DNA of 64,000 nt from Megascapheus bottae. Its lineage: Eukaryota > Chordata > Mammalia > Rodentia > Geomyidae. Of the stretch, positions 12,293 to 25,934 are shown piece by piece. The stretch covers positions 30,484,001 to 30,548,000 of the forward strand of contig JANJXV010000013.1 in NCBI GenBank assembly GCA_024803745.1, written 5' to 3'. A program made the position numbers and the translations under genes. The number at the start of each line of letters is the position of its first letter. Positions within the stretch are counted from its first letter, which is position 1. The notes beneath the pieces were generated by a model. It saw only the letters and a program-made list of their open reading frames with translations. It made no database searches and was not told the origin of the DNA.

Positions 12293-14250
12293 CATAATGC
12301 CTTTAATAGCAAGAACTGATAGAAATGTGCATACTTATGTATGTACATAAATTTCTTATGCAATGCTGAACTGAAAAAATAAAACAAACAGAAAAAGCAC
12401 TAAATATGCTATTCTCTTGTGCAGTTCATCTATTTCCAAATCTAATACCATGGTCACAATAAAAATCTAAGCTATCATATTCCTTTCCTCTGGGAAGGGA
12501 TCCAGCTCCCATTCTCAGCTATTCTCTTAGCTATTTAAATAGCTAAGCAGATAGAAAATACAGAGTCAATAAATATTCAAATGAAGAAATATGTCATGAA
12601 TAAATGATATCTTAAAATGAACCATCCGAGGTCTAAATTAGGCTTCACATGGTTTGGCTTCTTAAAGTGAAAGATAACTTTTTGTAAATTACTACTTGAG
12701 AATCCATTGGTGCACCTCTCTCAATATTTATTTGTGTATCCATTAGGTAAGGAATTTAAGAGGAATGAAGGTGAGATTCGAAGTTAATTTGGGGGAGAGA
12801 TTTGCCAATGTAGCCTTTGACTCTGCCACTCAGGAAAAAGGCAATTTTTCTTTTAGATAATTTGGCAACATCAGCCTGCTGAACTGCTAATTTTTCAGCA
12901 GTCAATTCTATTGATCAGCTGCTGATATGATTAAATGTAATATTTGGGTTTTTCTCAGACTGTACATTGTATTTGACTACATTTTAAAAAATGCATTACA
13001 ACTTCACCAAAAAAATCATCTTTCAATAAGCAAGACTGGACTACATTTTACAAAAATCCTGAGCCAGGAAATATCATTTATGATTAAGTTCCCTCCAATT
13101 CAATCATTCCTCTGTTTTACTGCCCAATAAATACAACTGCCAGCTCTGACAGAGCTTTGCCCCGCCCAGCTGATTTCTTTCACACAAAAACGTGAATGAG
13201 TGCTTCTAGCACCACATTTTAAAAGCATCTATCTTTCTGAGCAACCTTCTCTATGCTCAGAAAGCCTTGTCTATGTTCACTTAGCCCCTTTTAGTTTGCT
13301 TTCAGCTTCTTGAGATAGGATGAGCACTGCGATCATTTGACAGCACAAGAAGTCTTCAAGGAAAACACTTCTAAACGCCATCCATCCTGTTGATGTTACT
13401 TGTCCAAGAAAGGGATGAATACAAAAACTTATGGATTATTTTTATTTCCAAGTGAAAATAATTGCTGCTAAACTTGTACTATTTCCCCCATTTTTTATGA
13501 TTTTTTGAGATATCAATAGTGTGAACTTTACTATACCAAAGTCTTGGAGTAATTTGCAATGTCAGCTCTGAAATTTGAACTGGATAATCTTTCACCTAAA
13601 TTCTGCAGACATGAGCAGGCTTCCCATTTTGACCTGATTTTAACCTGTTTGACTGAACTCTCCAGTGATTCTAGCCAATTGGAACTTCAGCATTCCATTT
13701 CTGACCCCAGGGGTAAGTTAACTTTAGATACATGTGCTTGACTATCTTGTCTATGTGAAAATAGTTGTTAAGATTATTTAATTATAGTGGAAGAGCTAAC
13801 ACTAATATTTGTTTTAAATTGTTTCTTTTCTAAAATGCATAGATTTGAGAAGAAAACAACAGGGGTGGAATATTTCCTTGCAAAGTTAAATGCAGGGAAA
13901 TAATTCACTAAATGATAAAAATGTTGAGAATACTTTGTTCTGGATACACAGGCCTCTTAAGTCTTAATTCTGTTTTTGTACTGATAAAATTCAAGGATTC
14001 TTATCTTTAAATTATAGAGGAGTCTTAACCTCTTTCACTCATCTCTATGTAGCTATAGATTATACTTATGAATATCATTTATTATATTCATATATAACAC
14101 TATATATAATATTCTCACTCTGAATTAGTGATTATGTTATCAACTTAAGTTTTATGTGAGTTACCAATGTTGACAGAATTCAGTATGAAGTTTTGTTATT
14201 TAATAAATATAGGAATTAGTTTATCAGAATCTCAGAATTGCCATTCTTTT
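12293..14250. other. AT-rich unique DNA, no gene seen
   Basis: About 2 kb with no repeat or gene I can identify. The open stretches at 12927-13130 and 13559-13741 are short and show no family motif. Confidence 0.5.
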
Positions 14251-14254
14251 ATTC

Positions 14255-14469
14255 ATATATTTTTATTGTAATTAATAGAAGGGTTACATGATATTTGCCA
14301 GATAGAAGGTGCATTAATTCACATACATTGATACCCTTTCACATGTCTTGGTCCCCATTTCCCCCCCCCACCTCCACCCCTCATCAGGTTTTCCCCTCTT
14401 CCCTATCCAATTTCAAATAACCAAATACAAATATATCCAATATATCAGATAACAAATTGAGATACTGTT
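14255..14469 (-). mobile_element. LINE-1 3' UTR fragment, antisense
   Basis: The minus strand is the terminal 3' UTR of the young L1 subfamily: TTTTTATTGTAATTAATAG, CCAGATAGAAGGTGCATTAA and CATACATTGATACCC, a C-rich tract, then TTTCAAATAACC. It breaks off near 14469, so this is a strongly 5'-truncated insertion with its poly(A) side at the left. Confidence 0.85.
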
Positions 14470-16300
14470 CTTGTACTTGAAATCATTAAACAGTTTTCAT
14501 AATTTCTCACAAAAGAACTCTGAGATGTCAATAAATTAATGATAAATTATAGAAAACTTTTATACAATAGATAAAATTTCAAATGTAACTCAAAATTACA
14601 TTATGAATCATTGTCTTTCCTTAAAAAATGAGTGTACAATAAGTGCTATGAATTCATAACCATATCATTATCCAAAGAACTATAGAACTAGAACACTTCT
14701 GTATGATGTGTCATATGACAAGAGATTTATGTGAATCCTAAGCACTCACTACATTTCCCTAGACTTTTTAAATTATGACTTGTTTTACAATATAATCTTT
14801 TCTGCAATAAAAATATACAACATCCTTTAATAACTTTTCTTTCAAATGTAACAAAACAAATCTCTGTGCCACTAGTTTTTTTCTCCTTAGTTGGGAATTT
14901 TATTGAGTACTGATTCTAGTACTTCACTAATATAGGGGATTAAATTCTCTATAAATATATTGAGCTTTGTAAAATAGACAAATAACTTGTTTATAAACAA
15001 AGTGTTTGGTGGTTTAATGACAGTTTGATTATTAATGAATGTTTTGCTATTACTGTGTGTGTGTGTGTGTGTGTGTGTTTATGTCTGTGTTCTAATTACT
15101 TCTCTTTGAGTTAATTCTTCTATTCCATTAAATTAAGCTCTAGACCTACACATATATATCTTCAGAGCATCTCTTTCCCAGAACTGCACTTTATAAAGCT
15201 CCTAAAATACAGGATGGCTCTGTCCTGTTGACAGAGCCTCATATTTCACAAGTCTCATCAGAAGTCTACAAATTATGCAGCTGACTTCTTTGGTTTGCAT
15301 TCTGGCTTTGTTTATGCCACAGAGGTTGTCTTGAGTATTAGCATTGCAGTCAAACATTTGTGTTTATTTGTATGCATGGTAGTATCATATATATCTTCCC
15401 AGTGTATGCAAATTGTTAAATACAGTGTTCCATTGAATGCCTGATAGTAAAAAGTTCTTGAAAATAGTTTGAATCAGTAGTTATGTGACCAAAAAACAGA
15501 TTCTCTCTTCTTTCCACAATATAAATATCTCTATAAAGTTATATTTTCCTTATAAATGACTTCACTTTCACTAAGTTTTCCATAGTAACACTCCTGTTTT
15601 TTGACAGCCAGAAAACTTTCTCAGAGGCACAATTCTTCATTACTTTTTTTTATAACTCTGTGTTTTCTGTGCTAAAGGTTGAATGCTAAGCTTTATTTTT
15701 TTTTATTTCCATTTTTATTAATGCTCAGGGATTACCAGAACTTGAGTTCTTAGTGACCAAACTTGGTTTTTTGAGCCTCAAAGCCTCAAAAGTCTAATTC
15801 AACTAGCTACTCTTAGACAAATCTAACTTCTCTACACTGTGCAGTAATATTTCAACTCAAAGAACTTCTGAAAATTGCAATGATATCCACATTTATCCTT
15901 TCAAATGTCCTTCAGTATATGTTTGTCAACTTGGGAAACTCATTCTGTTTTTATGTCCCATTTCAGCTTTACATAAAATGAAAGACAAAACAAATGGATT
16001 AAATCAATGGTTCTCAAATTTCATGATACATCAGAGTTACTGGAGAACCATGTTAAAAGTACACATGGCTAGGCATCAGATGTATCGATTCTGATTTAGT
16101 ACGCCTTGGGTATTGTTTAGTGAGATAAATTTTTTATAAGATTCTTTGGCTGTTTTGATGAACTTTGCTGAACTCAATGCTCACTAAACTGCTATCCTTA
16201 ACTAAAACTAAAGGAATTGGAAAAAAAGTTGGCATGCAACTAAAGCATTCCATTTTTCACGGTTCAGAATTTTGAAACTTAGTAGAGTTCTAAAATCCCG
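14470..16300. other. Unique DNA with a (TG)n microsatellite at 15054-15079
   Basis: AT-rich sequence with no recognisable gene. It holds one short TG dinucleotide repeat. A T-rich stretch at 15694-15800 may be a decayed SINE but is too diverged to call. Confidence 0.5.
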
Positions 16301-16301
16301 C

Positions 16302-16460
16302 TTTTTTTTGCCATTCCTGAGGCTTGAATTCAGGGCCTTGGCACTGTCCTTGGACTTTCTCAAGAATAGAGCTCTACCACTTGAGCCATAGCACCACTTC
16401 TGTCTTTTGTTATGTATGTGGTACCGAAAAACCGAACCCAGGTCTTCATGGAATGCTAAG
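16302..16460 (-). mobile_element. IDL-Geo-like SINE, antisense, 5'-truncated
   Basis: Reverse complement of the dimer: GCTTGAATTCAGGGCCTTGG, TCTCAAGAATAGAGCTCTAC and CACTTGAGCCATAGCACCAC (right monomer), then TATGTATGTGGTACCG and CCGAACCCAGGTCTTCATG (left monomer). The ID head is incomplete. Confidence 0.75.
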
Positions 16461-17496
16461 CTTTAAACTCTTGTTTTTCTCCAAAACTATTCCAGCCTTA
16501 TGTAGCTTACAAATCTACAAGAGTGAGTTATACTTTCTAATTATTATTCTTATTATTCTTTTAAGGTAATTTTATATCTCCTTTTTCCTATTTACGTTTC
16601 AAATTTCACTGTGACCAAATAATTTTCTTCACAATTGCATCGAGGGACCACTTATTGATTTTTCTGTTGCTAAATATTTACAACGTTATCATCTTATAAA
16701 TGTACAACTTTACAATTTCACTTTTGTTAAAACTACAATTCTCCTCTATTATATTTTTTGAGAATGAGTGTCATTTTCCAATTGTTTGTGGCTTGAGCAT
16801 GTTATATATTTAATAGGTATTTGAGTTTTCTGACTCACAGAACATGCTTTAAATAAATGTATACATGCATTTTTATTTTCAACATTATTAGGGGAAAATT
16901 ATCACATTCATTTAATTTTCAACATTATTAGGGAAAAATTATCTTATCTGTATATGACAGTTAATAAAATATAAAGTTTATCCTTTACTTGATGCTTTTT
17001 TATTTGATACTTCTGTATTGTGGTTTACTTATTGTAGCTTCACTGTATCACATTTTTAAAAGAATATGTAGTGATTTCTCATCTATCACAGGATTTAAAT
17101 TCTTGAGAAAATTTGCAAAGTACCAATAAATGATCCAGTTATGGCTATCTTCAGCTTCTTCTTCTACTGTATGAGTATATATGTACACACACACATATAT
17201 ATATATACATATATATGTACAGTACATATATATATGTGGAACTGGGGTGTTATATTGGGCATGTACTAATGCACATGCTATGTTTATATGTAAATGAAGA
17301 TAAAACCACTGTGATGGAAGAAGAAATCTGCCTTCTTGACAACACAACATTATGTTTTAGCACAACTATACCCTTGGTCTTATCATAGCAAAAGAAAGTC
17401 CTTATCATAGCAGGTGAAAGTCCATAGAAAGTATGGGCTTTCTATGGTCAGAATTGTTTAAAAAATATTTTTCCCTGTAAAAATAATATTTAAGAT
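16461..17496. other. Unique DNA with a TA/CA simple repeat at 17175-17236
   Basis: AT-rich. An imperfect direct repeat of TTTTCAACATTATTAGGG occurs at about 16876 and 16916. TATATA/CACACA simple sequence at 17175-17236. No gene evident. Confidence 0.5.
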
Positions 17497-17612
17497 TTTT
17501 TTCTAGGCTTGAGCTCAGGACCTTGGCACTGCTCGTGGGCTGTCTCAAGGCTAGAGCTCTACCACTTGAGCCACAACACCACTTCCAGCCTTTTCTGTGT
17601 ATGAGGTATTTT
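17497..17612 (-). mobile_element. SINE right monomer (dID/Geo type), antisense
   Basis: GCTTGAGCTCAGGACCTTGG, CTCAAGGCTAGAGCTCTACC and TTGAGCCACAACACCACTTC are the reverse complement of the shared 3' monomer. The left monomer is absent, cut where an L1 3' end begins. Confidence 0.75.
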
Positions 17613-17613
17613 T

Positions 17614-17980
17614 TCATATATTTTTTATTGTAATTAATAGAAGGGTTACATTATATTCGCCAGATAGAAGGTGCATTACTTCACATACATTGATACCCTT
17701 TCTCAAGTCTTGGTCCCCATTCGCCTCCCCCCACTTCCCCATCTTGTTTTCCCCCCTCCCCTATCCGATTTCAAATAACCCAATAAGCATATACACAATA
17801 TATCAAATAACAAGGTAAAATTCTGTAACAATATGAGATAACCAATGGACAGCAAAAGAGATAAGAGATAACATAGTACATTAAGGAGAACAATCACTCA
17901 TTATATGGCTTTTATTTCTATACCCTGGAAGTCCTTTCATTGAGTGTCATTCTGTATGGCCTTATGTATCTAGGTTGTGT
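17614..17980 (-). mobile_element. LINE-1 3' UTR, antisense
   Basis: Minus-strand L1 3' UTR: TTTTATTGTAATTAATAG, CCAGATAGAAGGTGCATTAC, a C-rich tract, CAATCACTCATTATATGGC and CCTTATGTATCTAGG. Flanking GAGGTATTTTT (17603-17613) and GTGGTATTTTT (17981-17991) are a candidate target-site duplication with one mismatch. It is 5'-truncated within the 3' UTR, with no coding part. Confidence 0.85.
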
Positions 17981-17991
17981 GTGGTATTTTT

Positions 17992-20284
17992 ATAATAGAT
18001 TATTCACTCCTAAAAGAAGGTCTATTTGACCTTCTTTAAGAATAGGATTACAAGATTCCAATCAATTTCTTAAAAAAGAGCTACTAAAAGGACTTGGAAT
18101 TTAAGTTTAGAAGTGTTCTCCACTGTATTCTACAAGTGTATTTTATCAGCAATCAGTAATAAGATAACTCAAAGAAGTATTATCTTCTTTAGAGATTACT
18201 TTTGGAAATATAAGTTTGCAACCATGAAGAGGTACATAAACTAAGACCTAAAATAGCTCCAGGATCCTCAGTCTGAAATCAAGACCAACACTCTTCTAGC
18301 ATATATTTTCTTGATTGGACAAATTCTCTGAGCCCTAAAATTTAGGAAGCTCTATGGAGATATTATTACCTAAGCATGTCTCAATTTCCAGCTTCTTTCT
18401 TTTTTCTGGAGGTTCATGTTTTGACTAAAATTATTCAAAATTCAAATTATCTGAAGATTTCTAGCTGATTTACAAATATACTGTATGAAAACAACAGATG
18501 TCTCTGCCACCCTACCACTCAGGAAATTCCATGACATTTAATAGTTCTGGGTCAGAAACTATAACAACAAAAAAAAAACTAAATAAAACTTGCTATACAA
18601 AACTTCTAAAAATACCCAAGCAAAATCCTAAGAAAGAACTCCATGTTCTCTCACTAATGTGGAGGTTAAATATCCAGCTAATTGCAACCCAGAAACAATC
18701 TCTGTTCAAAAACTGACAAATAAGCTACTGTGAAATTTTTATTCAAGTAGAAGAAACTAAAGGGGCCAACTGGTAAGATGCTTCAAACTATGGCTTGTCA
18801 CCACACTGTGTATTTATGGGTACAAAACTGCTATAAACTAATTGTGATGACTCTGTGTCTCTGGTGTTCTTGAAGCCACAGTGTAGTTTGTTTGCATTAG
18901 GATCACCGGGATATATTCATGATATGGATATTATAAGATTCTACTTTAGATAAAATTCTACATAAATTCTGGGTAGAACCAAAACTATGGATTTTGGGAA
19001 TCTCTGATGTCATGTTAATGTGCCCATAGTTTGAAAAGAGCTACTGTAATTTGTGCTCACAATATGTACTGTATTCCAAATAAAGAAGCTTTTTAAATCA
19101 AGTGTCTATAAAAAAAATATTAGGCAAGAGCCTTAGAGTTTCTTAGCTTGTCTTTTCTAAGTATTTAGCATTTAAATGAGGAAAAAGACATAGAAAGGTT
19201 TTCAAATGCATGGTCCTTAGAAGACGATTAGCCATGCAATTTTCTCATTGATGCAGTGTGATTTTCAGTGTTATTTCAATCTCTGTAAATGTCTACATAC
19301 ATTTCTGTTTCTCTCCTTCAGCTTTCATTATGAACTTGTTCAGTGATTCTTTTTTCTCCTAAACTCAGCTTAAACTGAGCCTGTTTCTCAAGGATATTGG
19401 AGAAACTTTTACTTGTCCCTGGAGTCTTTCATGAGGGCTCCTATCAACAGTGGTACTTTGCCCAATTTTGTATAACTAACAAACTATATCCACAGTTCCC
19501 ATGCATGTATAGAAGCTCCACGTTCTCATGTTTCAGCTGTAGTGTTCCTTGCCCTTTGCTTTTCTGCAGGCTGAAATTTGAATTCCCAAACATAAATATA
19601 GTTGTTTAGATTCCCAGAACACTCTTTCCAGAAGTTCCTTGTTACAGTCAATTTATGAGAAGCTGAGATTTAATATTCTTATTTTGTATTTTTCACTAAT
19701 ACAAAATATCGACACATTAATTTTGTTACTTTTCTAGGCTATAAGATATAATTGAACTCTGACTGAATGACTAGAAGTAGGAGCTGCTAGCAATATTTAA
19801 TGGAATATTTAACTTGGAATATTTGCATTCTATGTTAAATAATTGCTATTCATAGACAGAAATATTGTGGTAGATTTTAGATTCTAGAGTTAGGACATCA
19901 TTGAAATATTACTCTGTTACTTATTACATAGAGGAGTTTAGGAAATGCAAGGAATATCTGTATTTCTCCTTATTCATAACACGTTAAAGATTCTCATCTC
20001 ATGGAGTAGTTAAGAATAATTACATAAGATAATGACTAAAAAGTAATCACCTCAATGCCTATAACTGATCTTCAATATGTGCTGTTATTCTAAATTCACT
20101 GCATAAGGTTATTACATACTAGATGGGTCTTCCAGAAAATAATACTGAGAGAATCAAAGTTTATGAGTCAATTTATTACATAGGAACTGAGCTGCTCAAA
20201 CTAAGACAAAGTAGGATTGGCTTTAGATATACAATACATACCACTGGCTTGGAAAGCCCTTGTTTTATTGATCTTTTTGTTCCA
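17992..20284. other. AT-rich unique DNA, no gene seen
   Basis: About 2.3 kb without a recognisable repeat boundary or coding signal. Open stretches at 18498-18716 and 19397-19609 have no family resemblance I can name. Confidence 0.5.
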
Positions 20285-20430
20285 AGCATGCTAATTCTTG
20301 TCTGTAATATAAGCACTTGGGTGGCTGAGGCAGAATTCCAATTTTGAAGCAAATGATACAAGTTTCATGCCCTTAGGTTACACAATGAGGACTTGTTTCA
20401 AAGACTGATAATAAATAATAAATAGATCAA
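20285..20430 (+). mobile_element. B1-like 7SL-derived SINE, degenerate
   Basis: TGTCTGTAATATAAGCACTT, GGGTGGCTGAGGCAGAATTC and GAGGACTTGTTTCAAAGACT match the B1/Alu-type order (B box region, GGCTGAGGCAG, GAGACTTGTCTC). A-rich end at about 20405-20425. Highly diverged monomer. Confidence 0.65.
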
Positions 20431-22436
20431 TAGATTCTAAGCTAAAGCAAAGAGAAGGTTGTATTAGAAAATAGCACAGGTAGGTGAATTCATTCTTCAT
20501 GATAAAATACATATCTAAACAAAGTAATCTGTAGATGTGTGAGGACATTTCCTTTCTTCTACTCATCAAAGTCTTTGTAAAGGAAGGAATATGAGGACTG
20601 GGGAAATAAAACAGAAACAAAAAACAAAACAGGTGGTTTGGCGGCATGAAATCATGGGCTTCTGTACACTCATTGCATGCTGTTGATGCCTCATTATGTT
20701 AACACTGAGATGGTTTCATATTGAAAATGAGCACATAAAACATGAGCTCTCATGATATCATATGCATTTATAAAGTGGTTAGAAATTTTACTTTACTTCA
20801 TTAGGACTTAGAAAAGTAAGACAAGCTTATTTTTGTGCTTAATGAGTCTGCCAAGAAAAAACAAACAGTTGAGGAATAATGATAGAGGTTACTCTGCTCA
20901 AGAATCAATGGAGAATTAGATGGACATGTAAATTTGTAAAACCCTTGTATAATCTTATCAAGTTAAGAAAAAGTATAAAATATATGCCATATGTTATATA
21001 GGTATATTTATATTTTTTCTATATTATTTATATCAATATATGTATATATGAATATATATATTTCCACAGCCAATGGAAAATACCTTGAACAACTTCAAGA
21101 ATTAATCTAGTCTTACAAATAAGATGCCTTCTCTAGATTTGAGCTATGCATTAAACCAGGAAACAGAGATAGCCATGACAATCACATGTTATTTGGATCA
21201 ATTTGATTAAAGTAAACTTGTAAATATGCAGAGCTAGTTCTATTAGCTTTATGACAAGAGAATTGGAGATAGAGGCCAAGAGAACATGAATTGTTGGACT
21301 CTGGTATTTAATAAGTCTCAAGCACTTATCAAGATATATAATTCAAGGCATGGACCTACTTATTAGAATGCCATGGATAAAATTAGAAATAGAGATGATC
21401 TTTGGAGCATATCTCATTTATTTAATACTGTGCTACTTTTTCTCACTGAAATATATTCTTTATAAAATTGAAAATATGTGGAATTTAAATGTATGAAAAA
21501 TAACTTGTATTGAAAAGGGGCATAGAAACACATTTATTAAGTGTAGTATCTCCATCTATTTTTCCCATTTAATTTATTTGCTATTTAATCCTACTATTTT
21601 TGGATTTCTCATTGCAAAAATTTTTGAGACTCATACAACAATTTTATGAGTTCTGTAAAAAGAATATATATATATAATATATATTACACATGGGTATTGG
21701 TTGTCTACATCTTGGAATTTTCATACATATTATACAAATTTATGTATATATACACAAATATATGATTACATTTATAAACATAAGTTTATAAAATTAATAT
21801 ATAAATACAATGTATATTACTTAAATGAATACCTATATAAATAATATATAAAGTTATATATATATATATTATACATAAACATAGATATATAAAATCCAAA
21901 GCCAACGACCACCCATACTTGTGTCATTTGTTTAGTTAATTCTTGCTAGTACATGACTTTTGATGAAAACTCTCTTGAAGTGATTTAATTCAAGAAAACA
22001 AACTTCTGGGAATATTTTTCTAAACATATTTAGTAGAATAGTCATCATATCTCATCATAAGCTGGTTTATTTTTCCAATAACACTGAAAAATATCTTTTA
22101 CTTTTATCTGTTCTACAGATGATTTCTTCTGAATGCTTTCTTCTTATTTGATTTCATAATAGATATGTACAGCCCAGAATTCCTTTAGTTCTCTGTTTCC
22201 ACTAAATACTGGGCTCCAAACTTTACAATGCATGCTCCCTTTCTAAGGTTAAGATGGAAACAAGTCTGAAGACAAAGACATTTACAAAAATAGTAAATTG
22301 TGTAGTGCAGCCAAGAGAATGGAACTTGGAATTCACTTTGTTTCTACACAGAGATGCTATATATATATATATATATTAATTTTGCAATTGTTTACCTTAA
22401 AATCTAATGTTGTAATTGTCAAATATGTGTTCCTAT
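20431..22436. other. AT-rich unique DNA with TA simple sequence
   Basis: No gene visible. TATATA-rich simple sequence lies at 20980-21065 and 21660-21890, and an (AT)n run at 22358-22376. The rest shows no recognisable family. Confidence 0.5.
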
Positions 22437-22520
22437 TTTTTTTCCAGAGCTGAGGACTAAACTCAAGGCTTTGCACTTGCCAGGCAAAGGCTATTCCACT
22501 GAGCTAAATCCCCAACCCCT
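22437..22520 (-). mobile_element. ID-type SINE, antisense
   Basis: The reverse complement reads GGTTGGGGATTTAGCTCAGT then CCTTTGCCTGGCAAGTGC and GAGTTTAGTCCTCAGCTCTG, the classic rodent ID element. The A tail is the T8 run at the left. Confidence 0.85.
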
Positions 22521-22529
22521 GTCTTCCTA

Positions 22530-22740
22530 TTTTTTTAATGTAATTAATAGAAGGGTTGCATTATATTTGCCAGATAGAAGGTGCATTACTTAACAATCAT
22601 TGCTACTCCTTCACATGTTTTTTTGTCCTCATTTCCCTCTCCTGCCCCTTCCCCTCGTCTTGTTTTCTCCCTTCCCTATCCTATTTCAACTAAACAAATA
22701 AACATATATACAATATGCTGACTCAACCAATAACAAACTT
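22530..22740 (-). mobile_element. LINE-1 3' UTR fragment, antisense
   Basis: TTTTAATGTAATTAATAGAA, GCCAGATAGAAGGTGCATTA, CATTTCCCTCTCC and CATATATACAATATGC match the L1 3' UTR on the minus strand. Diverged; the truncation point is indistinct. Confidence 0.8.
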
Positions 22741-23024
22741 CCTATGCTACAAATCACTGACATCTCCTTGCTCATCTCATCCATATTATCCAATAATAGT
22801 TGGGTTATCCTTGCAGTCTTAGCCCATGCTCTCATCTCTCCCTAAATAGGTCTGTATTAAATAAAGTCTTCTGATGTAAATAGCTACAAGAAAAAAGGTG
22901 GTGACATGGAACAAAAAGAGATATTGCTTGGGAGGTTTTAATGAAAAAAACGTTTTTGGATATGCATATCATTAGTTTCGGTTTATACTTTCATACTTTC
23001 ATTTCTAGAAATCTAAGCCAGAGG

Positions 23025-23165
23025 GAGGGAGTCCTGTGGGGCTTGAACTCACAGCCCGTGTGCTGTCTCTGACTCTTTGTGCTTCAGGTTATCACTCTAC
23101 CATTTGAGCTTCCTTCTATTCTTATTTTTTTTTGAGTGACTAAATGATGATAAGTCTCCCAGGGA
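23025..23165 (-). mobile_element. SINE right-monomer remnant (dID type), antisense
   Basis: GGGGCTTGAACTCACAGCCC, CTGTCTCTGACTCTTTGTGC and TCACTCTACCATTTGAGC are the reverse complement of the dID monomer. A weak B1-type continuation follows (GTCTCCCAGGGACTTTTCTG). Confidence 0.6.
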
Positions 23166-24828
23166 CTTTTCTGCTTCTTTATTTTGTCATATCCCTTAAA
23201 TCTTCTCAGTTTTTCTCTACTGTTTCTTTCTCAGGTACACATATCTGGGACATGAACAGGTCATCCTTTAAGTTATCACTCATCTGGACCCCGGCCCCAC
23301 CAATGTCACATTTTCCCTTGCATTGTTTACCATGATTCTTTATTGAAATCCAGTTTTTGAATCACTTTGTCTCCTGTTTCACTTCAACGTTTTCAGTGCT
23401 AAAGATTCTCCATAAAAGTTATTGGATCCATCAAAAAGATGGGAAATGAAGCCCCGCAGTTTAAATTTGTGCTAGATTTAAAATAAGTTTTCTGTGAGTT
23501 TGCAATGTGAAATTTTAATTGACTCTCTACTTTGCCTTCTGTTTTCATATATTTAATAGAATGTGTTGTTTATAAATTACTTAGGTTAGCAGTCTTTTTG
23601 AGACTCTAGTCTTCAAAGAGGCAGTCACTTCTAATTTACTTAGCACAATGTCTGGCCAATGGTAACTTCAGGAGAGATAATTACAGAATGATTAATAATG
23701 TGGCTGGGATCTGAATTTTGTCAGGTAGAGATAAAGAGATAAGAGTAGGTTAAATTGGGCCAATTTGTCATGAACTTGAACATCAGAACAAGCCGTTCCG
23801 TATGCTTTCTATAAGAATAGATTATCAATGGCACTTAATTCAGAAAGTGACATGACTTTAGCTGCTGTATTGAGATTTTCAAAAGAAGAAAACTTGTTTT
23901 TGTTTTTTCTCAACCGAGACTAGTTGTCTCAGGTACAGTATTTCAGTTTGGTCACAACAATTCATGTAGCTTAATACAATTCCAAACAGTAAGTGGTAAG
24001 TAATAACTCCAAGTCCTCATCCACTGTTTTGTTTAGGATGAAGTCAACACATATTTCCATATCCAACAAAGATTTATTAACACAATGACTTTAAAAAGGA
24101 AATCCTGTTGTATGAAATATGTAAAGCCCTTGATTGGTTCACTTGTACTTTCATAGGGCCTCACATGACAAATTTACCTGAGACAATCCCGCCATATTGA
24201 AAGACTAGTATTAATTTAAGTGGAATCAGTTGCCCATGTAATATCTACATCAACAGTAGTAAAACAGGACTTCATATAATGTAAATGTAAATTTTGAAAA
24301 CCTAATATGAGCTCCCAGATTGATATATGCTATATAAAGATAAACAGGCATCTATGTTATTTGAAGAAAACCTAAGGCAGAAGAAATAGGGCAATATGAT
24401 GCCAATAAAAATAACTGTTAAAATTTTAAAAATAGTATTCAAAAGACCACACACATGAATTCAGGAAAAAAAGCAAAAGTCACTAAGAACAACCTAAATT
24501 AAATATATGTGCGTACATTCCTTCCATCATTTTCTCTTTCTTAGATGACAAGTGAATTACAGTTTCCCTAGATGAATAATAGTGATCTTGGAAAGTAATT
24601 TCTTTACCAGAAAAGAATTACTATGGAGATTAGACCCATTATCTTTATGTTTTAATAGTAATTTGCCCAACCTAAACTCATTGCTTCACAATTGGAAGCA
24701 AAAATGATTACAGATTACTACGGAATATGTCAGCTTTCACATCACTCACATTTCCAGCACTCACACTGGAATATGCCATCTCAGAGCATTACAATGTGGC
24801 AGAGACGTTGACCACTAATTTTTAATTT
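23166..24828. other. AT-rich unique DNA, no gene seen
   Basis: About 1.7 kb. The phrase CTTAGCACAATGTCTGGCC near 23639 resembles old MIR-type sequence but is too short to call. No coding evidence. Confidence 0.45.
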
Positions 24829-25312
24829 TTTTTTATTGTCAGGATAATGTACAGAGGGGTTACAGTTACATTCGCCAAGAGTAGGTGCCTTACTTCTCAC
24901 ACGTTGATACCCCTCCTCATGTTTTGTCCCCATTTCCCTCTCCCCGCCACCTCCCAATCATCTTGTTTTCCACCTTCCCTTTCTTATTTTAAATAAACAA
25001 ATAAACATATATACAATACACCAGGTAACAAAGTCAGGTACAGTGACAATGTGAGATTAACCATAAGGGCAAAAAAACAGAGAGAGAAAAGAAATAACAT
25101 AGTACATTAAGAACAACAATCACACAAGATAAAGAACTTGCTTCCATATCCTAGAGATCCTTGCATTTAGTCATCCTATATGACCTTACATGCAAAGGTT
25201 TTGAGCTATTGTAATCCTCTGCTAGGAGAGTTCTAGATGAGTACTAATTATTACAAATTGTGGGAAATCATTTAGCCTATGTTCCTTTGGGTCTGGCTTA
25301 CTTCAACATATT
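24829..25312 (-). mobile_element. LINE-1 3' end of an older subfamily, antisense
   Basis: TTTTTATTGTCAGGATAATG, GAGGGGTTACAGTTACATTC, CGTTGATACCCCTCCTCATG and a C-rich tract, ending with the TTCCTTTGGGTCTGGCTTAC that marks the end of ORF2 on the minus strand. The variant head (GTCAGGATAATGTACAGAGG instead of GTAATTAATAGAAGG) defines a second L1 3' UTR type in the window, also at 25674 and 44463. Confidence 0.85.
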
Positions 25313-25673
25313 GAATTCCTGACTGCATTTTTCAAAATACTTCAAAAGCAAAACATTTGTTGAGAAACGTAAGGATAGTGATACTCATCCTTCAGTAAAG
25401 CACACCATAAGAAAAATGATTATTAATATGAAAAGATTGAAAATTATAACTAGAACTTATTTCTGAGTAAATAACATGTGGAACTGGATTTTAGTGCCAA
25501 ATATATTCAATGATATTTTAATAATGGCCTCGATTACTCACTTACATTGACTATGAGATTAGTGTTTGTCCAATAGTGTTTAATTATGAGTACTTTCTTT
25601 CTGTCCTTTGTCAGGAAAGGCATACCAAATCAGTAAAGGTACTTATTGAAACTTGCCCAAGCATCAGTTAAGG

Positions 25674-25784
25674 GTTTTTTGTTTGTTTGTTTTGTTTTTA
25701 ATTATCGGGGTAATGTATAGAGGGGTTACAGTTGCGAATGCAAGTAGTAATACATTACTTCTCACACACTGATACCCACTGACT
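25674..25784 (-). mobile_element. Short LINE-1 3' tail, antisense (older type)
   Basis: TAATTATCGGGGTAATGTAT, AGAGGGGTTACAGTTGC and CTTCTCACACACTGATACCC match the first ~100 bases of the older L1 3' UTR type. Preceded by a TTTG-rich poly(A) equivalent. Confidence 0.75.
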
Positions 25785-25934
25785 ACTATTTTGTGCTTTT
25801 TGTTCCTACATTCTACAGTTTGGTTGTGCTCTCTTCTTTCCTTCTATCTCTCTTTGATTTTTTTTATCCTTCAGTAAAATATTTGTAATCTTTTCTCCTA
25901 TGAGTTTCCATGCTTTGTGAAACCCTTCAAATTT

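Noticed and set aside
16876..16934. Possible short tandem element (TTTTCAACATTATTAGGG twice)
   Set aside because: Only two imperfect copies about 40 bases apart; a minor local duplication rather than an array.
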